From: Novipirellula aureliae
GTDB lineage: Bacteria > Planctomycetota > Planctomycetia > Pirellulales > Pirellulaceae
DNA: 64,000 bases
Assembly (NCBI RefSeq): GCF_007860185.1
Contig: NZ_SJPY01000004.1
Span: forward strand, 124,001 to 188,000
Direction: 5' to 3'
The translations under genes were made by a program, and so were the position numbers. Below the pieces are notes generated by a model, which made no database searches, was not told the DNA's origin, and was given only the letters and a program-made list of their open reading frames with translations. Each line of letters opens with the position of its first letter. The stretch's first letter is position 1. Shown piece by piece: positions 54,827 to 63,361 of this stretch.

Positions 54827-55863
54827 TGGTCACTCAAACTTTCGGTCAGCATCAACCGGGTTGTTGACGAACGTTTCAAGTCCGCAGTTCGGTTGTGTAC
54901 CGGATCGCCCCACAGCAATTGATCAAGCTGGTGACGTCGAATCGATCTGCCGATTGTCATTCCTCGTCCCCAGCCTAGCAGGGCAGAACGCAGATAACGG
55001 ATCGGATAGTTTTCTTGGCCGCGTAGTCGAGCGATAACGTCTCTGGGAAAACGGACAACGAGACGCCTCGACAGCACCCACCAGACGCTACGTCCGTGTT
55101 TCGCCAACACATAATCCTCGTTGTATCGCGAATGGGCTTCGACCACCTTGGTATCTTTTCGCTGCGGACCTTGCTTTCTCGGAGCACACCAATGTTCGTT
55201 CACCGACTCCGCATCAAGCAAGACTCGATACCCTGAGCGAATGACGAGCAGGCACAAATCGAGTTCGTATCGAAAGCCATCACCGAACAGTGTCTCGTCG
55301 CATTTTGCCAGCAGACTTCGCCGGAAACTCATGTTCGATCCTGTTAGCGATTCGACATTCCATTTGCCATCGAAAGGATACATTTGTCCGCCGTGTGGGC
55401 GACCGAATCGGTCGATGCGTTGACAATGGGGATCGAATTCCATATCGCTGTAGAGCACTTGGTTGTTGAGATGGTTGATGATCCGCCCGCCAACCGCTCC
55501 GACCGAGGGATCACGATAGTTGTCGAGTAGGTTTTCAATCCATCTCTCCGGCGCGGTACTATCGTCGTCTAGAAAGGCGACGACATCGCCTTCAAGTAGC
55601 GGAAAAGCCGCATTGTTTGCCGCGATCACGCCCGGTTGGGTGACGATCACAGCCTCAATCGGCAGGCGTTGGAATTGAGCTTGCAATTGACGAACCGTTT
55701 GTTGGGTTTCTAAGTCCTCGTCTCGCATGACCACGACGACTTGGGTTGGAGGAACCGTTTGTGCATCAATCGATCGCAAGCATGCTGCCAAGTATTTCGG
55801 TCGCCGATAGCTTGTAACCAGAACACTAACCGACAACGACGGGGAATCGTTTGCAGGAATCAT
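54823..55863 (-). CDS. Glycosyltransferase family 2
   Basis: The 346-residue GT-A enzyme has VSVLVTSYRRPKYLAACL, GVIAANNAAFPLLEGDVVAFLDDDS (the DDD metal site), VESLTGSNMSFRRSLL and FRYELDLCLLVIRSGYRVL. The ending RLVVRFPRDVIARLRG and RYLRSALLGWGRG is common in such enzymes of capsule loci. It overlaps its neighbours by ATGA-type junctions on both sides. Confidence 0.9.
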   Translation of the reverse strand: MIPANDSPSLSVSVLVTSYRRPKYLAACLRSIDAQTVPPTQVVVVMRDEDLETQQTVRQLQAQFQRLPIEAVIVTQPGVIAANNAAFPLLEGDVVAFLDDDSTAPERWIENLLDNYRDPSVGAVGGRIINHLNNQVLYSDMEFDPHCQRIDRFGRPHGGQMYPFDGKWNVESLTGSNMSFRRSLLAKCDETLFGDGFRYELDLCLLVIRSGYRVLLDAESVNEHWCAPRKQGPQRKDTKVVEAHSRYNEDYVLAKHGRSVWWVLSRRLVVRFPRDVIARLRGQENYPIRYLRSALLGWGRGMTIGRSIRRHQLDQLLWGDPVHNRTADLKRSSTTRLMLTESLSDH

Positions 55864-56909
55864 TTTAGTTTTGACTGAAGTTCGAAGGACTTTGTTGTAG
55901 TGACTTTATTATCGAAGAACGTTCGGATTAGAAAAGCTTTTGTGGAGCGAGCAACATCCAGAGTCCCTGGTGGAAGTATTGACTGCACCAGCGTCGGAAG
56001 GTGTGGCACGATCGGTTGCCACATTGCAGTCTCTCTCCAAATAGAACGAGCACTCGCTGAATCTCTTTTTTCGTCGTGAAAACGGATCCCCAAATTTCGA
56101 CCTGCCATCCGAATCCTCGGATACAAACGAATCCGTTGCTTAAGAGTCAAGGGTCCATAACGCATTAACGGCGCTGTGCTCGACGCATATCGATCCGCCA
56201 CGGTTCGAAAATTTGCATTCGTGCAAATGCTATTCTCCCGATTGCGGTATTCCGTCAACACTTCATCCACATAACCAAACGTTGCTCCATGGTATGCCAA
56301 ATCGAGAGCTAACAACCAATCTTCGCCCCACCGAAAGGCGGTATCAAAACCGTTTTGTTGCAGCAAGCTTGATCGTATGAGAAGGGTGTTGGTATGAAGG
56401 AAATATGTTGAAAGCAAAGCGGAAAAGACGTCACCGGTCAGCACAGAGCCACCCTCTCCAATCTCGACCGGACGGCAATCCTTCGGGTTCATCCGGCTGG
56501 CCGGACTGGTCGATCCGCGATCGGTTACGGTCCCACAGCGATCTTTCTCATACCAGTCGCAAAACACGATATCGACGTCGGGCGATCTCAAGATTAACAT
56601 CGCTTGGCGAGCTAACTTTTCCGGGTACCAACAATCATCGGCATCAAGAAAAGCGACCCAATCCGAGTTCGCTTCGGCAATGCCGCGGTTTCGTGCCGCC
56701 GCCGGCCCTGCATTCGGCTGGTGAACCAAGCGAACCATCGTCGAGAATGCCTGAACTTGCCTCGCGGTATCGTCCGAACTGCCATCATCAATCACAATGA
56801 TCTCATTCGGCTGCAGCGATTGGTCTAACACCGACCGAATCGCATCGCCAACCGTTGCGGCTGCATTGTAGGCAGGAATCACGACGCTAATCGAAGGGGT
56901 ATTTGTCAT
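55860..56909 (-). CDS. Glycosyltransferase family 2
   Basis: The start is ATG 56909, overlapping the previous stop. The 349-residue protein begins SISVVIPAYNAAATVGDAI and has VIDDGSSDDTARQV, AAARNRGIAEANSDWVAFLDADD (metal site) and FDTAFRWGEDWLLALDL. The C-terminus has about 90 residues after the catalytic part, with RDSASARSIWRETAMWQP. It probably adds one sugar of the repeat unit. Confidence 0.9.
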   Translation of the reverse strand: MTNTPSISVVIPAYNAAATVGDAIRSVLDQSLQPNEIIVIDDGSSDDTARQVQAFSTMVRLVHQPNAGPAAARNRGIAEANSDWVAFLDADDCWYPEKLARQAMLILRSPDVDIVFCDWYEKDRCGTVTDRGSTSPASRMNPKDCRPVEIGEGGSVLTGDVFSALLSTYFLHTNTLLIRSSLLQQNGFDTAFRWGEDWLLALDLAYHGATFGYVDEVLTEYRNRENSICTNANFRTVADRYASSTAPLMRYGPLTLKQRIRLYPRIRMAGRNLGIRFHDEKRDSASARSIWRETAMWQPIVPHLPTLVQSILPPGTLDVARSTKAFLIRTFFDNKVTTTKSFELQSKLK

Positions 56910-57910
56910 TGGGAACCAGCATTCCATTCCAGAGCAGCCATCCGGCTCGGTTCGTGCCAAACCTGTAATGGTGCTTTGATCGCCTTGACCAATTCTGCCG
57001 CTGCTTCGCCGAATTCAGCAGACGCCAGATGTCGCCGCGAGCGAGCAAGTCGCCAGCGGAGCAGCCAATGGCTCAACAGTTTCAAACTGAGTCGATATCG
57101 CGGTTGACCGCGACGCAGCGATGCTTCGTAGGCACACCGCATCATTTCTTGACACTGTTCGGACCGCCGACTTTGCGTCTTGCAGTCGTTATGCAATTGA
57201 CTCATCGAAAGCACGTCTTTCAGTCGGTGCAGCTTCGTAAGCTCTTCAAATCGAAGCCACAGTTCGTAATCCATCGCCAAATGATTGTCTTCACGCAGTC
57301 CTTCGACATGGTCCCAGAGAACTCGACTCCAAAACGTTGATGGTTGAGGTAAAAAGTACCCGGGCGCACCGTATCGCCAATACTCTAGAAGAGCCTCCGA
57401 CGAACGTATCCCCGCTTCAAACCGCTCGACTTCGTTGGTTTCAGAATGAATGAATTCGCCGTCGCCGGCCAGCCATTCGCATTCAGGATGCCGAGCGAGA
57501 TAGTCGCCGATTTTGATCAAAGCCCCGGTGGCAAAGAGATCGTCACTGCATAGCCAACCGCAGACGTCGCCATCGGCGATCGCCATTCCCTTGTTGATCG
57601 CATGGCTTTGGCCGCGATCGGGTTCGCTCACCCAGTAGGAAAGATGATCATGATAGTGCTGGAGGATCTCGACGGTGTGATCCGACGAACCACCGTCGAT
57701 CACGATGTAGTTCAAGTTTGGGTAGCCTTGCAGCAAAACCGATCGAATCGTCGATTCAATAAATTCGGCTTGATTGAAACTAGGGGTCACAATACTGATT
57801 CGTGGCAAGTGGTTGCCCCACGATTGTGGATGCAAAACTGGCTTAGGCTCAGCCGATGCGATCCATCCCAATAGCGGAGTCAACGGTTCAGGAAGCTCAG
57901 GTGTCAACAT
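56906..57910 (-). CDS. Glycosyltransferase family 2
   Basis: The 334-residue protein has an unusual N-terminal extension of about 35 residues before PRISIVTPSFNQAEFIESTI. It contains VIDGGSSDHTVEIL, SHAINKGMAIADGDVCGWLCSDD (SDD in place of DxD), LPQPSTFWSRVLWDHVEGL and DYELWLRF. This is the group of GT2 enzymes with a Q-P-S-T-F-W acceptor motif that follow such loci. Confidence 0.9.
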   Translation of the reverse strand: MLTPELPEPLTPLLGWIASAEPKPVLHPQSWGNHLPRISIVTPSFNQAEFIESTIRSVLLQGYPNLNYIVIDGGSSDHTVEILQHYHDHLSYWVSEPDRGQSHAINKGMAIADGDVCGWLCSDDLFATGALIKIGDYLARHPECEWLAGDGEFIHSETNEVERFEAGIRSSEALLEYWRYGAPGYFLPQPSTFWSRVLWDHVEGLREDNHLAMDYELWLRFEELTKLHRLKDVLSMSQLHNDCKTQSRRSEQCQEMMRCAYEASLRRGQPRYRLSLKLLSHWLLRWRLARSRRHLASAEFGEAAAELVKAIKAPLQVWHEPSRMAALEWNAGSQ

Positions 57911-57928
57911 GTCGTTTCCTTGAAGATT

Positions 57929-58786
57929 TCAGGCTTGCGGTGAGCTATGATCGACATCAACGCCGCTACGATTCGCCGCTCCGATCTTTCCTTTGTTGAC
58001 TTGCCGTTCATACTTTCGTAGTGACAGATGGCTCATCTTGACGTACCAGGCATAGAAAAAACTTAAGAAGATTGGTGTCGGCCCATCGAAAATCGCTCGG
58101 GTGCCAATCAAGTTCTCTCGGAGAGCTTGGTAGACATCTCGCAGCATTTGGGTCCAAGAAAATCGCTCTTGTCGAGCATAGCGAGCCTCGCCTTCATGAC
58201 GAATGTAGCGAAGGTGTTTTTCAAACAGACTGCGGTAACTATCGATCCAATAATGGCGGACCGGATTGGTTTGCGTCGCAGCGATCCGAATTTGGCTATA
58301 GCCAGGCTTTGGTGCCACGACGCCGCTATGCACATGCACACGCCATTCGACTCGGTCCCGATGAAAGATTCTAGTCATGTATTGAACTTTGCCCCAACGC
58401 GTGGTGTGAAGGCGTTTGCCACGAAAATAGTAATGATGTGGCAATTGAATCGAGGCGACGTTTGAATCCGCATTGGCAACCGTTTCGCGAATTTGTTCTG
58501 CCAATTCGTCGGGAATGACTTCGTCAGGATCGAGTCGAAGGATCCAATCATGATCGGCGGTTGGTACAACCGCAGGCAAGACTTTTTCGCCAAAGGGAAC
58601 TTTCGCATGCGTCCGACACTCCGCACCGCATTTCTGAGCGATCGCCACGGAATGATCCTCGGATCCAATATCAACGGCGACCCGTTGATCGCAGAACCCA
58701 AGGCTGTCTAAGCAGTCCTTCAAGCGACGTTCTTCGTTGAATGTCACTACGATCGCGGTGAATGAAAGGGTTTGTTGGTTGGACAT
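57929..58786 (-). CDS. Glycosyltransferase family 2 (WaaE-like)
   Basis: The core is TAIVVTFNEERRLKDCLDSL, DIGSEDHSVAIAQKCGAEC, ILRLDPDEVIPDELAEQI (DPDE metal site) and YWIDSYRSLFEKHLRYIRHE, as in WaaE and other two-domain GT2 enzymes of the core-lipid type. The open frame begins at 58927, but the domain begins just after ATG 58786, which I used; neither start has a good ribosome site. The 148-base gap upstream may hold a promoter. Confidence 0.85.
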   Translation of the reverse strand: MSNQQTLSFTAIVVTFNEERRLKDCLDSLGFCDQRVAVDIGSEDHSVAIAQKCGAECRTHAKVPFGEKVLPAVVPTADHDWILRLDPDEVIPDELAEQIRETVANADSNVASIQLPHHYYFRGKRLHTTRWGKVQYMTRIFHRDRVEWRVHVHSGVVAPKPGYSQIRIAATQTNPVRHYWIDSYRSLFEKHLRYIRHEGEARYARQERFSWTQMLRDVYQALRENLIGTRAIFDGPTPIFLSFFYAWYVKMSHLSLRKYERQVNKGKIGAANRSGVDVDHSSPQA

Positions 58787-59075
58787 GGCGACGGTTGAAT
58801 CTCTATTCATGGTTTGCATCAATACGGATACCCCAATCAGATCGAGCAATTGATTGACGATCTCTTCGTTTAAGTCTTCCATCCGAAATCGATAGCAGCG
58901 TCGACTCGCGGTCTGCTCCAATATCATTTGATGCCATTTTGTCCAAAACCATATCGCCCGATGCTCCTTTGAATCCGACAGAAACCAGTTTCCGGTATGT
59001 CTTTTTTGGGAATCGGTGGAACCGTGAGGACCCGAAGGAGATCGATTTTCTACCGATGGTCTTGCTCCTTTTGGC

Positions 59076-60665
59076 CTACTGCGGTTTGGTCACAACCGTA
59101 TCGAGTTTCTTGTCGTGCTGTAACGATGGCAACAGCCTAGTGAAAACGTTTTTTAGATCCGTACGATCGGCAGGACGTAGCGATCGTTCTATTGCAACAA
59201 AGTAAACGATCATTCCCATGAAGGTCATGGTTCCAAGCTCAAACCAACTCGACGGGCTCATTGTCCACTTCAAACATATAAGGACACTGCCACACGCCAA
59301 TGCGGGAACCATTCCTGGAATCAACGATTCCCAAGCCCACTTCGTAAAGGTGACTTCCGCCAACGTTCGTCCAAGTTTCCACCAGAGCAGCGGATGAAAA
59401 ATGACGATGCCAACCGCGATCGCTATCACCACCGCCTTCGCACCCAGTCCAGTGCTGAGCAGCAAGACTCCTGAAACCAATAGAGTGATGAAATCCGTGA
59501 CCGCCATCGTTTTGGCCAACGCATCGGGTCGAGCATGAGCATGAACCAATGGCCCCAACATTCCATTGGCCATTTGGATTGGCAGAATCAACATCGTGAT
59601 GAATAAGACCAAAGCCGCGTCAGGAATCGTTCCATGGGTATAGAGGTCAATGGTCTCCGAGGCGAACACCATCAATGGGGTCGCAGCCAGCATCGAGATC
59701 CACAGCATCAAGCGATTACCTCGCAAGTAGGCGTTGGCCAATCCGGTTTGGTTCCCAGTCGCAAACATGGCAATCATTGGCGTTTCCAACGGACTAAATA
59801 TTTTTGACGAAACTTCTTTGATCTGGCGATCTGGCAAACTGCCAATGTAGAAAGCTGTTGCTTGCCCCGGAGCTGCGAAGGCATTGAGCAGAAAGGGAAT
59901 GCTGCCAGCTCGTACGCTCGCCGATGTTTGCCGAACCAGCGTCCAACTATTGAACGCAAACATTCCCTTCAACGATCCAAAGTCAATCCAATCCACTCGG
60001 AAACGCAGCGAAGGAAGCAATCGGCAAGAGACAATCAGGGTTGCCATGACGTTGAACACCGTTCCTGCAAATTGGGCGACGATGAACCATTTCACTTGAG
60101 GTCCAATCCCCAACATCAACCACAACATGCTGGCGGCACTGATCAAAGCCCCCCCCATCAAAATCACATTCTGCAAAACCTGTTTCTGGCAAACGTATAG
60201 TCCAACCGAAAACGGAGTCGCGAGTAAACGTAGTGTCATTCCTAAGAAGACAATCACCAGCATGAATCGAACGTCGGCGATATGATCTGAGGCAACATTC
60301 AATAGTTTGGGGGCTAAAGTACAAAAGACCGTCATGATGGCGACCAACACCATTGCGACGAGCAGGTAGACCGGAACAATACTCGAAACAAGACGTGTTA
60401 TCTTTTCGTCGTCCGATTGAGAGTATGCCTCCACCACATACCGTCCGAGCCCCGCAGTCAACGCGGTTGTCATCAGTGGCGAAAAAGCGACGACGCCCAT
60501 GACCACCGGCAGTAAGTCCATTTCTGCTGGCGAAACGTGGCTAAGCAAGTATTGGTTGCCCCACAACAGGATCGCAAAATTGCAGGCGTGCGCTATCAAC
60601 GCACTGAGTGCGTTGATAGATACCAACTTCTTACTGACAGGAACTCGGTTGGTGGTTTGTGTCAT
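59076..60665 (-). CDS. Oligosaccharide flippase (Wzx-like, MOP superfamily)
   Basis: The 529-residue integral membrane protein has about twelve to fourteen hydrophobic segments with few charges between them. It begins MTQTTNRVPVSKKLVSINAL and continues into a run of helices such as LIAHACNFAILLWGNQYLL and ISAASMLWLMLGIG. It should move lipid-linked repeat units to the periplasmic side for polymerisation by the Wzy-like protein. Its ATG overlaps the FkbM stop (ATGA). Confidence 0.85.
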   Translation of the reverse strand: MTQTTNRVPVSKKLVSINALSALIAHACNFAILLWGNQYLLSHVSPAEMDLLPVVMGVVAFSPLMTTALTAGLGRYVVEAYSQSDDEKITRLVSSIVPVYLLVAMVLVAIMTVFCTLAPKLLNVASDHIADVRFMLVIVFLGMTLRLLATPFSVGLYVCQKQVLQNVILMGGALISAASMLWLMLGIGPQVKWFIVAQFAGTVFNVMATLIVSCRLLPSLRFRVDWIDFGSLKGMFAFNSWTLVRQTSASVRAGSIPFLLNAFAAPGQATAFYIGSLPDRQIKEVSSKIFSPLETPMIAMFATGNQTGLANAYLRGNRLMLWISMLAATPLMVFASETIDLYTHGTIPDAALVLFITMLILPIQMANGMLGPLVHAHARPDALAKTMAVTDFITLLVSGVLLLSTGLGAKAVVIAIAVGIVIFHPLLWWKLGRTLAEVTFTKWAWESLIPGMVPALACGSVLICLKWTMSPSSWFELGTMTFMGMIVYFVAIERSLRPADRTDLKNVFTRLLPSLQHDKKLDTVVTKPQ

Positions 60666-61393
60666 GCGATAGAAGGAAAATGCTTTTCGTTGACAAACAT
60701 CGCATCGGCTTGCGTGATTTGTCCTTCAGGGCGAAGCCACACATCGGACAGGTAGAAGAGTCGAAAGTGGTGTTGCCTTAGATACTCACTGACTTGGCAG
60801 AACAACGGCTGACCGCTGTAAAATTCAACGAACGAGACCTCCGCAACAATGACCTTTGTCTGCTTCAAGACGCTGCCCGCCCCCCGCAGGGCTTCCAATT
60901 CATATCCTTGCAAATCCAATTTCATCAGATCGATCGATTGGCCAGAAAACAACGTATCCATCCGTACGGTTTCGACCTCTTCGTTACGATCAAAGCCCAT
61001 TGCCTCAGGATGCCACTGCTTTGCGGGCTGTCCTGGTTGGTAAAGGCTGGCGCAATCGGGACGAGCCGTGACATGAAACGTAGCCGTACCTTCCTGGCTG
61101 GACAACGCTGCGTGATGACAGACGATACGTTGATTGTCCGCAAACCGCGATTTCATGCTCTCAAAAAGTTCGCCATTCGGTTCGAACGCATGAATTTGCT
61201 GATTCGAAAAAACGCGGCTCATTCGGTCCGCAACGTCGCCTTTAAAGGCACCACCGTCGATAACGATTCCATTGCAGCAACCACCAAGTAATCGTTTGGT
61301 ATCGAGTAGCCAATCGCGGCGGATGTGGCATTCACTTTCGGTCGGTGGTGCTACCGGTCTAGGATTGAAACGTTTTTTGAGGCATTGGATCAT
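60662..61393 (-). CDS. FkbM-family methyltransferase
   Basis: The 243-residue protein has the FkbM Rossmann pattern: GIVIDGGAFKGDVADRMSRV (SAM motif I), IHAFEPNGELFESMKSRF, CHHAALSSQEGTATFHV and the characteristic IDLMKLDLQGYELEALRGAG. It probably O-methylates a sugar hydroxyl. It is tightly overlapped by the dehydratase gene before it and the flippase gene after it. Confidence 0.92.
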   Translation of the reverse strand: MIQCLKKRFNPRPVAPPTESECHIRRDWLLDTKRLLGGCCNGIVIDGGAFKGDVADRMSRVFSNQQIHAFEPNGELFESMKSRFADNQRIVCHHAALSSQEGTATFHVTARPDCASLYQPGQPAKQWHPEAMGFDRNEEVETVRMDTLFSGQSIDLMKLDLQGYELEALRGAGSVLKQTKVIVAEVSFVEFYSGQPLFCQVSEYLRQHHFRLFYLSDVWLRPEGQITQADAMFVNEKHFPSIA

Positions 61394-63321
61394 ACAAGTA
61401 CTTCCGTAGTTAGCTCAGGTTCGAATTCTTGCTGGCGATCAAGGGACATTAGTAGACGGCGAATCTCGGCCACCGAAGTGCGCTGAGATGTCAATTGACG
61501 GATCAGTTCCTGAAGAGCACCGTTGGAATATTCGAGTGGTTGAATCGACATGATCTTGGGATGGTCCGTTTGCGAAATCTCACCTTCATTGTCTGCCAAC
61601 TCTTCGTACAGCTTTTCACCGGGGCGGATCCCAGAATAGACGATCTCGATCGCGCCTTCTGGAAGACCCGACAAACGAATCATATCGCGAGCGAGATCGA
61701 CAATCCGAATCGGTGTCCCCATATCCAGCACAAACAAATCACCACCGTGGCCCATCGAAGCCGCTTGCAGAACCAATTTTGATGCTTCGGGGATCGTCAT
61801 AAAGAACCGCGTCATCTTTTCATCGGTAATCGTCAAGGGCCCGCCATCGCGAATTTGCCGTTTGAATAGCGGCACGACACTTCCGGCCGAGCCGAGCACA
61901 TTGCCAAACCGAACGGTCATGAATCGCGCCGCCGAACGGGTCGCGATCGATTGAATGTACAACTCGGCGACCCGTTTCGTCGCACCCATTACACTGGTCG
62001 GTCGAACGGCTTTGTCACTGCTAATCATTACAAATCGCGACGTTTCATACTTGTCGGCGGCGTCGGCGACGTTCTGCGTACCGGTGATATTGTTAACCAC
62101 CGCTTCGCGAACATTGCGTTCCATCAACGGTACATGCTTGTGAGCGGCCGCGTGAAAGACGACTTGCGGCGAGAACTCAGCGAACACATCATCGATTCGC
62201 GAACGATCACGTATGTCGGCAATGACGGTTTCCAATTTGGTCGTGCCACGACGCGACAATAGTTCCTGCTCGATCTGATAGATTCGATTTTCACCCCTTC
62301 CGAGCAAAACCAGCAATTCAGGCGAAAAGCGAATCAATTGTCGACATATCTCTGATCCAATGCTACCGCCTGCACCCGTTACCAAAACCCTTTGTCCTTC
62401 GATCAATTCACGGATGTTCTCTAGATCCAACTCGGCCGGTTGTCGGCCCAGTAGATCGTCGATATTGATGTCACGTGTTGGGATCATCCCATTGCCGTGC
62501 ATCCGTTGCTCAAAACGCGGGACAATCTGCAATTTGACATTTAGATCTCGGCAAACATCCATCAATTTTCGCATCGTTTTGCCAGACAACAAATCAGTAT
62601 GAACCAGGACCGTATGAATCGCTTGACTGCGAACGATCTTGTCAATTTGATCTAGAGTTCCTAGCACCGCAAACCCGCCCATCAATCGTGGATGGGGTGT
62701 GCTCGTGGCACTGACCAAGCCGCAAATCCGCATCGGCAATCGCCCATACGACTGAATTTGGCCTGCCAAAAATACGGTCTCCGGGTCCGTTCCAATCATG
62801 ATTGCGGGTGTGTATTGGTCCGAGACCAATTGAGGGCGAACCATCTCTAAGAAGACACGGCAACTCGACCGAAGCCCGCCCACAATGACCATCGTCAGTA
62901 CCGCGTCCAAGATCACGACGGATCCTGGAATGCTTAGGCTGTTGCTAAAAAAAGCTGCCGCAGCAAACAATGAAAGCGACGCTAAACAGGTCAAACTAAT
63001 CGCGATCATGTCGCGAAACGTGACGATCCTCCACCATCCATGAAGTTGTCCTGACAGAAAAAACACGGCGAGTTTCGTCGAAACGACCGCCGGCATCGTC
63101 ACCCAAAACGCAATCCTGTAGTGTTCGGGTATTACAAGGTCAAAACGAATTGCAAACGCCATTGCGTAGGCGAGACAAAACAAGAGGAGATGGATTGCGG
63201 AGAGGAGTACCACGCGATAGGCAAGCAGCGTTCTAAGTGCAATCCCATTGGTGGCCCAACGAGACTCAAATTCCGAATTGAAATTTGCATCTTCTTTTTG
63301 TGTTACTAGGTTTTGGATCAT
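61390..63321 (-). CDS. Membrane-bound UDP-sugar 4,6-dehydratase (PglF/CapD/WbpM type)
   Basis: The 643-residue protein has four N-terminal membrane helices (residues about 35-150), a CoA-binding-like linker domain and a SDR catalytic domain. Motifs are VLVTGAGGSIGSEICRQL (cofactor, 312-329), HAAAHKHVPLME (390-401) and ISSDKAVRPTSVMGATKR (433-450). The last holds the Ser, Met and Lys that replace the usual Tyr-x-x-x-Lys pair. These enzymes convert UDP-GlcNAc to the 4-keto-6-deoxy sugar, the first step toward bacillosamine or related sugars. It starts 40 bases after the EpsI stop. Confidence 0.95.
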   Translation of the reverse strand: MIQNLVTQKEDANFNSEFESRWATNGIALRTLLAYRVVLLSAIHLLLFCLAYAMAFAIRFDLVIPEHYRIAFWVTMPAVVSTKLAVFFLSGQLHGWWRIVTFRDMIAISLTCLASLSLFAAAAFFSNSLSIPGSVVILDAVLTMVIVGGLRSSCRVFLEMVRPQLVSDQYTPAIMIGTDPETVFLAGQIQSYGRLPMRICGLVSATSTPHPRLMGGFAVLGTLDQIDKIVRSQAIHTVLVHTDLLSGKTMRKLMDVCRDLNVKLQIVPRFEQRMHGNGMIPTRDINIDDLLGRQPAELDLENIRELIEGQRVLVTGAGGSIGSEICRQLIRFSPELLVLLGRGENRIYQIEQELLSRRGTTKLETVIADIRDRSRIDDVFAEFSPQVVFHAAAHKHVPLMERNVREAVVNNITGTQNVADAADKYETSRFVMISSDKAVRPTSVMGATKRVAELYIQSIATRSAARFMTVRFGNVLGSAGSVVPLFKRQIRDGGPLTITDEKMTRFFMTIPEASKLVLQAASMGHGGDLFVLDMGTPIRIVDLARDMIRLSGLPEGAIEIVYSGIRPGEKLYEELADNEGEISQTDHPKIMSIQPLEYSNGALQELIRQLTSQRTSVAEIRRLLMSLDRQQEFEPELTTEVLV

Positions 63322-63361
63322 CTCGCTAAATCGCTTCCATCGAAAAGGTTCAGATCTAATA

